From Pararge aegeria (lineage: Eukaryota > Arthropoda > Insecta > Lepidoptera > Nymphalidae), in the NCBI RefSeq assembly GCF_905163445.1, contig NC_053180.1:17226701-17290700 (forward strand): a stretch of 64,000 nt of DNA, written 5' to 3'. Every line of letters starts with the position of its first letter. The first letter of the stretch is position 1. Made by a program: the position numbers and the translations under genes. The notes beneath the pieces are model-generated. The model searched no databases and was not told the origin of the DNA. It was given only the letters and a program-made list of their open reading frames with translations. Shown in pieces: positions 1 through 11,000 of this stretch.

Positions 1-135
1 CCGCCCATTGCCAGTTCAGCTTCGCGACTCGTTGAGCTATGTCGGTAAGTGTGGTTCTTCTACGGATCTCCACATTTCTGATTTTATCGCGTAGAGATAC
101 TCCGAGCATAGCTCTCTCCATCGCCCATAGTTATA
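1..135 (-). repeat. RTE-type LINE fragment (end of the ORF)
   Basis: Reverse translation resembles the RTE C-terminal region, with pieces such as AMLGVS, DKIRN and TDIAQR, as also seen at 11504-11785. It is broken and cut by the window edge. Confidence 0.55.
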
Positions 136-324
136 GGCCCATAGTAAGCGACCGTGGCCATTACGTAAGGGTAAATTCAAATTAGCTGCGACATTCCATA
201 AGACTCGTAAAAACGAGCTTTGTGCCCGATGGCCTCATACACCAAGGACACATCAGCATTAGCATAATATGGTGAAGTGGACATGGAGTAACGAACTAAT
301 TTTCTAGGATAAAATGAAACTCAC
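136..324. other. No recognisable feature; downstream of gene A exon 6
   Basis: Expected to be intron 6 of gene A. I looked for the TM7 exon here on the minus strand and found none. Confidence 0.4.
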
Positions 325-480
325 GAGCACTTGAACAAGCGTTCCTATGTACAAAAGTGCCATATGCAGTGGTTTAAAATTGATGTCCATTGCCAGCGAC
401 CCGATCGCCAGCGCCACTGATAGGACCGACAGCACTACCATTACCACGACTAAATATAGGTACCACGATGTGAAGTCGAA
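325..480 (-). CDS. Gene A exon 6 (TM5-TM6)
   Basis: A 156-nt, 52-codon, phase 0-0 exon with acceptor ATTTTTCAG and donor GTGAGT. It opens with FDFTSWYLYLVVVMVV and ends YIGTLVQVL. Gene B exon 7 has the same length, the same opening motif and the same GTGAGT donor. The remaining TM7 exon would lie to the left of the window. Confidence 0.85.
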
Positions 481-3400
481 CTGAAAAATAGTAAAGTTTA
501 AATATTTGGGATTAGGTTGATAATTATTAACTGCGGGCATAAGATGGTAGCGGGCTAATCTTTCGGGTATGGCAGTCGTATTAAACAAATACTTTAATCG
601 GTTTCGATGTCGCATCGTAAGAGTATCGTCGTAAAGGCAGGATGGTAACTAGACACAGCCGACCATACTAGATAAAATTCTGAAATTATCAATTCCCAAA
701 ATGGGGCAGTTTGTTATTATAAGACATTGGCTCTCGACATTGTGCCACCGAGTTCGATCAAAATATATTTATTTTCGCATTATTACTCATTCCAGCTGAA
801 GTTTCACTCTGGTGCAACGTGCAATCAGTCTCTGAGGCATTATTTATGCTTTGTACAAAGTTAAGAATTTTTATTAAAAAAATATGATGTTCACAATAGG
901 TACTTACTTTAGAGAGAGCCAGAATTAGGCAAACCCCTACTGTGACACTCGTTCCTATGAGCGCAAACGATATAATTTGCGTTTCTACCATTGTCGTGAA
1001 TACAGCCACGAGGTTACTCATCGCTGCAAGCTGTGAACATTAAGTGCGAATCGTTATTTTAGACACTGCTAGTATTAGGCAAAACCCTACTAAGACACTC
1101 GTTTCTATGAGCGCAAATTATATAATTTCTGTTTCTACCGTTATGAATATAACCATTAGGCTTCTCTTCACTGCGAGCTCGGACATTAAGTGTGAATCGT
1201 TACTTTGGAACATGCTAGTATTAGACAAACCCCTACAGTAACACTCGTTACAATGACTTTTAATTATATAGTGTTCGTTGCGAACTGTGAATTGGTTGAG
1301 AATTGTCTAGCAGTTAGCATGTTTAACTGTTCTTCACGAGCTCCTGAAGGACCGATTCCAAGGTCGGGCCAATGAATTGTATTGGGTTTTTCTATCAAGC
1401 CACCCTCGTGCCACGGGGAGCCAATGAAGTTGTCAGTCTTGGGCCTGATCTCTTTCCGGTCGTACCGGATCTGCCGTCCCATCGGACTGTGAGAGTAAGG
1501 GAATAGAGAGTGCACCTTTGTTTGCACACACAATTGTGCAATGGCTCCCGCGTAACTGATAAACATCTCTGACGGTTGACCACCATGGGCATCAGTCAGA
1601 AAAACTGTAAATTGTCAATTACGAAAATGGAAGACTTACCACGATCAAAAGTGCAATAAAATTACACGGAGGCGCTCTCACGAGCGGCAAGCAGCATATC
1701 ATGACGTAGGACATTGAAATCAAAACACCCCTGAAAAAGAAGTATTCAATATTATCATCATCATCATCTCAGTCTATAGATTTTGCATCCAAACTACAAT
1801 GTTGCACTAAGCTTGCATTTTGAATCTGGAAACCTGGAGTGTTCTTTTATTAGGCTATTAAAGTCCAACTTCTGTTTACAGGCCTTCTCTCTCATAGAGG
1901 ACACATCAGTTTTAATAATTCGAACTGACAGTTTAACGTACTCTCCAAGGCACGGCCAGTCTTGACCCCGACCTGGCCCTGAGATTTCTCAACATATACA
2001 TTCAATTCATTACAAATCCGGGAATCAAACCCGGGACCTAGTTATCCATAATTGAATACACTAACCACTATGGTTAACAAGACAGTTTATTATCACCATC
2101 CTCATTAACTATATTAGTCTGGTGGTCGGCCGTGGCTTATCACCGCCCTAACGAAAACAACATGCCGCCAAATTATTTAGCGTTCCGGAACGATGCAACG
2201 CGTAAACCGATTAGGGTATAACTGTCATATGACTAATAGGTTAGCCTGCTACCATCTTAGACTGCAGCATCACTTTCCAGCAGGTGAGATTGCAGTCAAA
2301 TCTAACTTGAAATGGAACAAGGTTAATGAGGTAAGTTGTTCTACGAACGCATGAAAAAAAAGAGAAAATGTTGTTTCTTACCCAGAAAGAAATAATAGTG
2401 GCCGACGATGATTACGATAGAATTCAGTCATAGAAGGCCTGCAACGTGGAGCTTGGATTAAAAAAAAAAACCTAGATACATGCACGTATTGTATACTACT
2501 AATTATACAGTTTACAATTTGCATTTGCAAATGTTGTACGTTGGAGAGTTCCCTTTCAGAAGATCTTAATAAATAATCGTTCTCAAATTTAAATAGAACC
2601 AACTAGGTTCAAATTGTATGCACTCGCATTCCTTCTCCAAATCTCACTGAATCGTCCAAATTAACTTTTTTACCACCTCTCATCTCATATTATCCTTAAA
2701 CTCTACAATTCAAAAGATAAAGATAAAAATAGGTCTGGTATTTTTAGAATACATAATTATAAGCTAAAGCTTAATTTAATAAATGAGAGATAAGAAAATT
2801 CTGACTGACTGCTGCTAAATGACTTTAAAAGAACTCAAACAATTAATAATCTATGTAGCTATTCACAGCAAATAAAATATGTTATTCTCGACCACATTTC
2901 TGCAGATGCAGTAAAATTTTGTTGATATTAAAAGCCATATTTACCCGTAACGAAAATTTTTAGCATGATTTTCTTAATTATTTATGAAAAAAATAAAAAA
3001 TGAAAATATATGTTTATACAGTATTTTTGTAGTTTTTAATTATTACTTATTTAAATAAATAAACAAATATACTACGACAATACACACATCGCCGTCGAGC
3101 CCCAAAGTAAATAAATAAAAATATGTTCATCACACAAAACATTTTCCAGTTACGGGAATCGAACCCACGGCCCTGGACTCAGAAAGCAGAGTCGCTGCCC
3201 ACTGCGCCAATCAGCCGTCATTTTATACTATAAATTATACTGATATTTCTACCAAGTGTAGGAAAAAACTCTGTAAATATTTAAATATAAATAAAAAAAT
3301 TGATGAGCGTCTTTCTTCCTGGCCGGAAGATTATCCCAAATGTTTGCGATGCGCATCAGAAAAAATGAGCAAGGCGCTTCGTACTAAGTACGAATCGATG

Positions 3401-5023
3401 ATATTTCAACAAAGTAATGGTGCAGATTCATTCGGTGCCTCGCGGATCTTAAGTAGAAAGGATATGGTTTGACCAAATTGAATAGCTCCTGGGCACACTC
3501 TCCCAAATGTATCTTATCGAATACCGTTAGACAGGCAACCTTGGGGCCGTGTTCAAGGCTGAAATATAATAGTACCTACCTTAAATCTAATAAAACAAAT
3601 TAACGAATAATATCTTGATCATGTCGATTAATTCAAAGTTTTACTAAACGTAAGATTATATATTATTTTAACATTATATCGTTCTTATAATGCAAAAGGA
3701 CCAAAACTTACTCAATACTTACGAGTTCAGAACTAAGACATTATATAATAACGTTAATGCTAGCATAGCCAATAGAATAGTGAACACAATCCTCAAAAAT
3801 CCATTCCGGGACTGTGGGTCATAGTCCAAGCCACCTCCACCTCCAGATGGTAGATTCTGGTAATTCCTTCCCCCCGGCTCACTCAGTCGTCCAAATTCAA
3901 CTTGTTTACCAACTCTCATATTATGTCCTTTAACTTCTAAAATTCCATAGATAAAGATAAAAAATGGTCAGATCGCATATTTTAAAGCCAAGTTTCATTC
4001 CATGTCCATACAGAAATCACAAGTTATCAGAACGTTGTTCTAGTGTATCTATCAAGCTGACACTGGGGTTATTATATTATATTATCTCTCTGCTCGTTGA
4101 TAATTTCGTAATGATATGATCAAAAAATAAATCATATAATTGATGGTTTGAAAAAATCTAGTATTTAAATTTGTAAGTATCTCGAAAAAAATCCTACCAA
4201 AAGAGAAATACGCTTTTATAGTGTTGGAAATCCTCTTAAATATTTAGTTTCTCCCACGTTTAGGTCATACACTTACTCCTATGTAACTGTTACGTGTTTG
4301 TTTACCTCCCTATTCCTTAAATGACTCTAGCATTCACAGCTTTTGTAACATAAGTTTATTATAGTAAAACAATCGGTACCTTAGGGCCTTAGGCGCTAAG
4401 CTTAGATTCAGCTCAGTGTGCGATTGACTGAGCTAAGATCAGTGTAGATCTATATGATCCAATAAAAATTAAGGAAATCCTTAGAAGATTCAGCGCAGTA
4501 GAAACCATTGCGAGTAGTAGTGACAGTAGCAGAAGGATCTGATCGATATCCGGAACGGAAAAGGTTTGGTAAATGCTAATAGTGATTTTCCCTAGTTCAC
4601 ATATCTTGATACATGATATCAAGTAAGTCTCAGTGAACAGGACATCACTGCTACCAATCAATATTTTAGCAGAGGGTCTTTACCGACTAAAACTTTTATT
4701 GTAAAAATAATCTTACCTTGAAACTGTACCCAAATATCCGGAACTTTTCGTCGCTTATCAACTGATTCAACTGTTGGTACTTGTTGATCGACTTCTTCTA
4801 CTATCGCTATATTACCAGCCTCACTTTTTACGGAATTAATAACTTTTTTGCCATTGTGTTCATTATTTTCTTCGATTTGCTGTTTAGTAATCTTATAAGA
4901 TGAAATAGCATTCGCATTACCGATTGTAATTTCATCAATATTGACGATAACTTCCTTCTTTTCATTATCAGTTTGTTTTTTTTCTAACTTACTAGTTTGT
5001 AGCGATACTTTAGTATTGCTCAT
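325..5023 (-). CDS. Gene A: TMBIM/lifeguard-like multi-spanning membrane protein, 3-prime end outside the window
   Basis: Six coding exons read on the minus strand: 5023-4717, 3936-3723, 2438-2382, 1730-1640, 1030-908 and 480-325. All have AG acceptors and GT donors, and they join in frame (phases 1,2,2,0,0,0) into 316 codons. Residues 1 to about 147 are hydrophilic with a GGGGG stretch. Hydrophobic segments lie near 148-172, 187-208, 215-233, 241-261, 270-290 and 300-316, consistent with TM1-TM6 of the TMBIM (Bax inhibitor-1-like) family. Supporting motifs are PPCNFI before TM3 and SK-FDFTSW at the exon 5/6 joint, where lifeguard proteins have a K-x-DFT motif. The TM7 exon should follow the donor at 324 but no fitting segment is seen in 1-324. 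Family members are ER or Golgi membrane proteins linked to calcium leak and cell-death control. Any such role here is inference. The start is the ATG at 5023. An in-frame ATG at 3918 would give a shorter form. Confidence 0.75.
525..700 (-). repeat. SINE-3 fragment in intron 5 of gene A
   Basis: Carries the SINE-3 body phrases gatggtagcgggctaa and attctgaaattatcaattcc in antisense. Both ends are decayed. Confidence 0.6.
908..1030 (-). CDS. Gene A exon 5 (TM3-TM4)
   Basis: A 123-nt, 41-codon, phase 0-0 exon with acceptor TTCACAG and donor GTAAGT. It runs from LAAMSNLVAV to CLILALSK. Gene B exon 6 has the same length. Two decayed tandem copies of this exon follow on its upstream side at about 1056-1272. 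Confidence 0.85.
1056..1272 (-). pseudogene. Decayed tandem copies of gene A exon 5
   Basis: The exon-plus-flank unit at 908-1050 is repeated at about 1056-1198 and partly at 1200-1272, a period of about 145 bp. Copy 2 still reads almost through (TVETEII, a stop, then FALIETS and CLILAVSK). However, TCG has become a stop codon, and the donor GT has become AT. Copy 3 is truncated where another repeat begins near 1264. Confidence 0.75.
1264..1566 (-). repeat. Interspersed repeat with a LINE-like open segment
   Basis: Contains ggaatagagagtgcacc and nearby GC-rich phrases that recur in opposite orientation near 63430-63540. The 100-codon open segment is therefore repeat, not host gene. Class uncertain; probably an old LINE remnant. 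Confidence 0.5.
1640..1730 (-). CDS. Gene A exon 4 (TM2 to start of TM3)
   Basis: The acceptor is CTTTTTCAG and the donor GTAAGT; length 91 nt. It encodes GVLISMSYVMICCLPLVR followed by APPCNFIALLIV. The P-x-N-F-I stretch is typical of the TM2-TM3 turn in TMBIM proteins, and B has APWNFI at the same place. Confidence 0.8.
2020..2335 (+). repeat. SINE-3 copy in intron 3 of gene A
   Basis: Body from about 2095, with gttccggaacgatgcaacgc and gttagcctgctaccatctt. A tRNA-like B-box remnant (caaacccgggacc) lies at 2027-2040 in opposite orientation, so this may be two fragments. Confidence 0.55.
2382..2438 (-). CDS. Gene A exon 3 (57-nt mini-exon)
   Basis: A 57-nt exon with acceptor TTGCAG and donor GTAAGA, entering and leaving in phase 2. 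It encodes the TM1-TM2 loop and the start of TM2 (PSMTEFYRNHRRPLLFLS). It is the same length as gene B exon 4 at 13007-12951. Because it is symmetric, it could be skipped without a frameshift. Confidence 0.75.
2620..2760 (-). pseudogene. Decayed partial copy of gene A exon 2 and its acceptor
   Basis: This stretch matches 3870-3970: the intron end with its ATCTTTATCT run, an AG acceptor, AAGGATAATATGAGA and the start of the coding part. The coding frame has indels and a stop, and the TM1-coding half is missing. Confidence 0.65.
3061..3220 (-). repeat. SINE-1 copy, internally deleted
   Basis: Has the tRNA-like head at its right end (gcccactgcgccaatcagcc) and the TTTA-rich tail at its left, with the middle missing. 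Lies in intron 2 of gene A. Confidence 0.75.
3300..3590 (-). repeat. LINE 3-prime-region fragment
   Basis: Reads on the minus strand as a short open piece (SARHRMNLHHY-like) followed by a stop, of the type seen at the ends of lepidopteran LINEs. It starts next to an AG acceptor-like site, but its phase and content do not fit gene A. Confidence 0.4.
3723..3936 (-). CDS. Gene A exon 2 (TM1)
   Basis: The acceptor ends ATTTTAG and the donor is GTAAGT. The 214-nt exon enters in phase 1 and leaves in phase 2. It encodes a polar stretch with GGGGG and then a hydrophobic segment beginning FLRIVFTILL, which aligns with FLTKVFLILL of gene X and FIKCVLIMVL of gene B. A decayed partial copy lies near 2620-2760. 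Confidence 0.8.
4355..4360 (-). terminator. Polyadenylation signal AATAAA for gene B
   Basis: A canonical AATAAA lies about 53 nt after the stop codon at 4413-4415. It supports transcript ends just left of 4350, between exons 1 and 2 of gene A. Confidence 0.6.
4413..4628 (-). CDS. Gene B exon 8 (TM7, terminal) - tentative assignment
   Basis: 71 codons and a stop. The acceptor TTCACTGAG is the only one giving the needed phase 0. A long hydrophobic run (ILLLLSLLLAMVSTALNLL) follows a short polar loop, as in the last helix of gene X. The normal Asp of the YDTQ-like motif falls on Ile, and the Asp of the last helix falls on Ala. It lies inside intron 1 of gene A. Confidence 0.55.
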   Translation of the reverse strand, partial: TYLISCIKICELGKITISIYQTFSVPDIDQILLLLSLLLAMVSTALNLLRISLIFIGSYRSTLILAQSIAH

Positions 5024-8000
5024 TCGTTTATAATTTTAAGATTTTACATAAAATAACTATATTATTTTTTAGATAGAAAATAAATATTTATCCAAAAAAA
5101 AGAAAAAATCACAAACATAAAAGTTCTTTGGTGACTGTCAAAAACACTTTCATTAGTGTCATCAATCAAAGATTATTCTTCAAAACGTTTTTAGTTAGGT
5201 ATTCAGTCATGCTTTTGTAAACACGCAAGAATAAAAAGTTTTAATGATTGTTATTTACTAATCCATAGATATAAACTGATCTTATAAATATATCTAAAGT
5301 AGAATTATAAAGTAAAAATGCAGCTAAGCAATAATCTTCAACTCCAATTTGTACAACACTATTCATCCCTAAAATCATTTGAAGTTGAATCGTAAACATC
5401 TGGAAAAAAGTTGTCTTTTTAATAAATTATTATTGTTAGTGATAAAATGAACCAAAATAGTATCGGCACTTGTAAAGTGAAACTAAGAAAACCAAACGAC
5501 TACCGCTTCGGTACAAATATGAAACCGTTCAAAAAAACTTAATGTTTAACTAAAAATTAATGATATAAAACACGCCTATACACGGCATGCAATAAAATGA
5601 TTATAACATTAAAATATTCAACGACATATCCCACAACGCGGTTTATTTCTCGTGCGAATAATAAAAATTGGCAAAGAGTCAGAGTAGCTGAGAAAATTGT
5701 AATTCATTTAAATGAGCAATTTATTCATTTAAATGCGCGCATTTGCCGAGTTGCGGTAAAGATTTTCATAAAAGCTATCGTTCATACGTATGCATTTTCG
5801 ACCATTATTTTCATAAAAATGTGGAAATCCTTTAATGTCATTTAAAATTTATGTCTTGTCTGATCAGTCAATATGACATGTTTTTCTGGTCACATATCGC
5901 GGACGAGGTTTACTTATTTGATGGATAGGTCTGAATCCCAAAACCGTCCAATTTATCTATAGTATAGTTTTCAGTGTTCAGTGGGACCGGATCACCGTTG
6001 AGACCCTATGAGCACGGACGAATTATTGCTCAGCCTAATCAGATTGTGCATTAAAATCTTAAAGATTGTGTGGTTTGTTAGTGGGTGGATTACTAGTTAG
6101 TGTTGACAATAGTGATTATGTAAAAGTTTAAGCTTCATTACAGAAAAAGGTCAGAAATATGTAATATCAAAAAGTGACAAAATAAATGGATTAAAAAAAA
6201 TATTTTCAATCTCTACAATTGTACTCGTATATAATGGTTATCGTAAAAAGTTAGGCAAAAGTGACTCGTCGACATATATGATATTTTAATTTATTTACAC
6301 CTGGTTTTTCACATCAGTGGCCTTAGTCATGTTGATGTTATAATCGTTAGCGTGCTACAAAAGTCAGAAAAGTCAACATGGCCGTCGCGTCGGTGCGAAA
6401 AAGAGAGAGTGAGACATTATAATTTAAACGCGAGGGGTTTTAACTTAAAAAAATCCTTATTTAATACTTGCTTTGTTTTTTTATTATGTCGACACTTGTA
6501 TTCCGCAAAACATGTTTTTTATATTTCTAAAATAAGTTTTACTCAATAATATAATTTGCAGCAAACACGTCCTGGCATGTTTTAATTCATAAGTTCCTCT
6601 TATGCCGAGTGCACTTTAAAAAATTCATAACGGGCTATATAAATTTATTCCCCTTTATTTTTTCCGGTGTCGCGGAAAAATTACTTCATGAATTTTAAAC
6701 TTCTCTGCAAACTTTAACAGTTAAATACGAAATATCTCAACGTTTCTTATGAATTCTGAGATAAGGAGTGAATTTAATAGACTTTTCATGTTACGGTGAA
6801 TAAAAAAATTATGATTTTATTTCTGTCTTTTAATAGAACACAACGTGTCACGCTGCTTCTTCTTTACTGAATTTCACATGAATTAGTATATAGTTATAGT
6901 AGTGCTATAGAGTGTAAAATTCTATAAAGAGAAAGAGCAAAATCACACAGACTATGGTGTCAGGAAAAGTTTAAAAATGCGTTCCAGCCGCCACGCCCAT
7001 CTCCGAAACATAAGCTATGATTATATTATGTTCCAAACCAAGCCGTTGTATGAATAAAGTATAGACGGCCGAGTGGCGCAGTGGGCAGCGACCCTGCTTT
7101 CTGAACCAAGGTCGTGGGTTCGATTCCCACAACTGGACAATGTTTGTGTGATGAACATGAATGTTTTTCAGTGTCTGGGAGTTTATCTATATATTAGAAA
7201 TATTGATGTATATTATTCATATAATTATTCATCAGTCATCTTAGTACCCATAACACAAACTATGTTTACTTTGGGGCTAGATGGCCATGTGTGTATTGTT
7301 GTTGTATATTTATTTATTTATTTATACAACGACTTGGTTTGGAACATATTATTTTGTGCAGCATGCAAGAAACATAATAGTTGTTGCGTGTGCGTGTGTA
7401 TGAGTCTCTGTGTGTGTGCCTGGGTGTATGTATGTTTGTGTGAGTTAGAGTGTTTAAGCGAGCGTTTGCATGTGTATGTATATGTATATATATAATAGTA
7501 ACACTCACGATTATTTGAAATAAAGTGCTGCCGTAAAGAATAACAATAACCAAGGGCTGCATTATTTTACCAGTGATAGCTGCTTCGACATAAATAACGA
7601 TCGTCAGTGTAGTGAAAGCAATGGCAACCATTAACACAAAAACCTTCCTGTTTGTGAAGTTGAACTAAAACAGGTATAGATTTTGGCGTAGCTTCATGGG
7701 CTGAAGCCCATTTCTAAGATAACTAAAGATTCTAATGACTCTATGCCCATATTCTAAGTTCATCACATCAATAGCCTATAACGGTCCATTGCTGCATTAA
7801 AATCCATGCCCATAATCACCACGCTGAGCGGAGTTGGTGATCTCAGTAGATGGTAGTAGTAAAGACAGTAGTAGCAAAGAGGTCGCTTCTGCCTGTTTAT
7901 ATTCCCTTAGTCGCTTCAAACAACACCTGTGGGAAGTGTGAAGAATGTGGCGTAATTCTGATTAAGTTATTAGTGATGGATCAAGTTCAAGTATATTCTG

Positions 8001-11000
8001 ATCACGGCGGCAGAATAGTAAAATTCTAAAGTAATCTACACTTAAGGTTTTATATGTATTTTCTAAGTATTTATGTATATATAATTCATTAAAATATTCA
8101 TCAGTCATCTTTAGTACCCATAACACAAGCTACGCTTACTTTGGGGCTAGGTGGCGATGTGTGTATTGTCGTAGTATATTTATTTATTTATTTATTTATC
8201 TATTTATTAAAATATTAACATAAACCTGAAAATATATAAAACGAATAAAATATATTTTTAAAAACTCTAGAAAAATTTATTTCCATCAAGAGGATTTACT
8301 AAAATCGGTAGAACGAGTATGACAAGGGAACCCTGTATCTCCAGTAGTTTAAAATCTAGTTAGAATAATTAAAATGACAATATACTAACAGTTGAACATG
8401 CAAGTAGAATACAGATAAACACGATAACACCAGTCGACAAAATGGCATAAAAAACCACTTCAGTATTGAAGAATACTGATATTTTTGCTGCTAACAAACT
8501 CATTGGTATAACCTAAAAATACAGTTAAAGCAAGTTATTTAAATTGGGACAGTAGCCCTGCTTTCTGAGTCCGAGGCAGTGGGTTCGATTCCCACAACTG
8601 GAAAATGTTTGTGTAATAGAATGTCTTCCTGTCATGAATGTCTTTCAGTGCCTGGGCAGTTATCTATATATTGTAAGTATTTATGAATATTATTCGTAAA
8701 AATATTCATCAGTAATCTTTAGTTACTATAAAACAAGCTACGTATACTTTGGGGCTAGATGGCGATGCGTGTACTGTCGTAACATATTTATTAATTTTTT
8801 TTCAATTTGAAATTGTAAAAGAAATAATAATAAAAATGCACGAATAAAAAAGTCAGTTCTAAAATAAAAAAGAGGAATATTTTTCATGGTGTTTTGGAAA
8901 GTCAATTTTTTTTATGAAAGGATACTTGACGGCCTAAATGGAACATAGTATCTCAGACTCAAACATACTTGAGGTTTCCTGCACAGCATTGGAGCGACAA
9001 CTTCATTGCTCTACATGCCTTCCTCGCATGAAATAGGTGTCTAGTGTCTTAAAATGAGCCATTATTTTTCTTTATTAATTTATTCAATTACAATTCCATT
9101 ACAATGTCATATATTACATAATTATTGTATTTTCAAAAGAGAATGTCAATCTAATTTTTACATTTGAAATGGAACCCTTTTTAGAGCACTGTAACCAGAT
9201 TGATTATCTTACGATGATGCATTATTTTATTCGTGTACAAGTAGCCTTAACTTTAATCTCATCTGGTGGTGGGTGATGATGCAGTCAAAGGTTGTAGCGG
9301 ACTAACCTATTAGGGGTAAGGCAGTTATATTGACAAACCCTAATCGGTTTCTACTCAGCATCGTACTGGAATGCTAAATCATATTTCTCGGTAAACTGCT
9401 AAGTAACCTGACTAGACTAGGGAAAATTCAGAAATTATAATTCCAAAAATGCCAAGATTTCCTCCATTACATCAGGTCATGCTCACCACTGCATCAGGGA
9501 GGTCGACAAGCATGTTTGTCACGTAACTAATAACAGGTCTGAGAAGGCGCCGCGATGCCGTGTAGCGCACGCCTCCCTGGAGGATTCGGCTGCGACGGGA
9601 CCATCGACGATGGGACCCCAACCCACACTCTTTCGAGGGACAAACAGAGTTTTGAGTGCTACATTTTGTGTTCACGTTTATAGATTAATTCATGTTTTGT
9701 TACTAAGTATAATTAAATTTAAGGAAATAAGGGTTGTGTTTTAACAGTACACTTTATCAGTATAGTATTTGCAATATCAATCTGTTCATGCCACTAGTCC
9801 GGAGATAACTAGTTAGAAGTCAGATATTAATATGAAAATTAAGCTTTTTTGCTATACTCCGCGAAAAGCAGGAAAATCTGATTGGTGTAATTTATAATTT
9901 CTTCAATTCTTATACTCCTTACCAAACAGATATTCGGCAATGTACCCTCTAAGCGCGTTTCGCTCCGAAACCGGTGTATCCTCAGGAGATCTGGACTTTG
10001 ACTTTGACTGAATCACTTCAAAATATATCATGGATTTCCGCAAAGTAAAGCCTGCTTCTATTCAATGTCAGATACTCCCCCACACTACGGGCACTTTTTA
10101 ATTTAACGTATTCAAATATTTGTGGGTCATAGTAAATCTTGTTTATATATATATAAATTAAAAAAAAATACTTAACTGCTCCGTTTCCTCCAACGGAGTG
10201 GTATGCGTCAGGTAAAAAACAAAATATATTATGTTTGCAAGTGCATTCCAGCGATACGATCGGGAAGTATGGCGACGCGGAATGGAATCGGAATATTAAG
10301 TAAGCTTAGGCCCTGGTCTGAATGTGCCGATTATAGTGCAAATATGTATTACCTACTTCAGAACAGAAAACAGAATATAAGCTTTATGAATAAAATGTGT
10401 GTGTGTATGTTTAAGCAGTAAAAGCCTGGTAGGTGACGACCTCCGTGACGCAGCGGTGAACGCTGTGGTTTTAAGCTGGAGGTTCCGTGATCGATTCCAG
10501 TTATAGGTAATTTTGGATTTTATAATTCCTGAATTTTCTCTGGTCTGGTCTGATGAGAAGCTTCGGCCTTGTAACCAAACGATTTAGCGTTCAATGTCAC
10601 GTAGAAACTGATTAGGGGTATGAGATTAATATAACTGCCATACCCTCTAACGGGTTAGCATGTTACCAGGTTTGAATTTGATAGGATATGCTTACTGCAT
10701 TTCTTATCAAATCCAAATCTTAACTTAAAAGGTAAGCATATAATTTCATAATACAAATTTAACTATGCAATTTTTTCTTTTTAATATATTGTTGGACTAA
10801 GTTAGGATAAGCTGCAATCACACCTAAGTAGTAGCCAGTAGTTAAGTAATAATCGCTTATCTGCAGTGGCGTGCATAGAGATGTATGCAGATGATATAAA
10901 ACGAAGAACATCTCCAGTAAGAGTTATAAAAAGCCTACCGTTAAGTATTTTCTTCATTTTATATCATCTACATACCCTCTATGCATGCCACTGCTTATCT

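Noticed and set aside
1264..1566. 100-codon minus-strand frame between gene A exons 4 and 5
   Set aside because: It lies in intron 4 and shares phrases with repeats at 48.6 and 63.5 kb. It does not fit the splice phases.
3300..3590. Possible gene A exon after an AG site near 3570
   Set aside because: The open piece resembles LINE coding sequence and leaves no good donor in phase 2. The 57-nt exon at 2438 fits instead.
7064..7140. tRNA gene suggested by A- and B-box-like sequence in the SINE-1 heads
   Set aside because: No complete cloverleaf, and the same head recurs at many places with a SINE body and tail.
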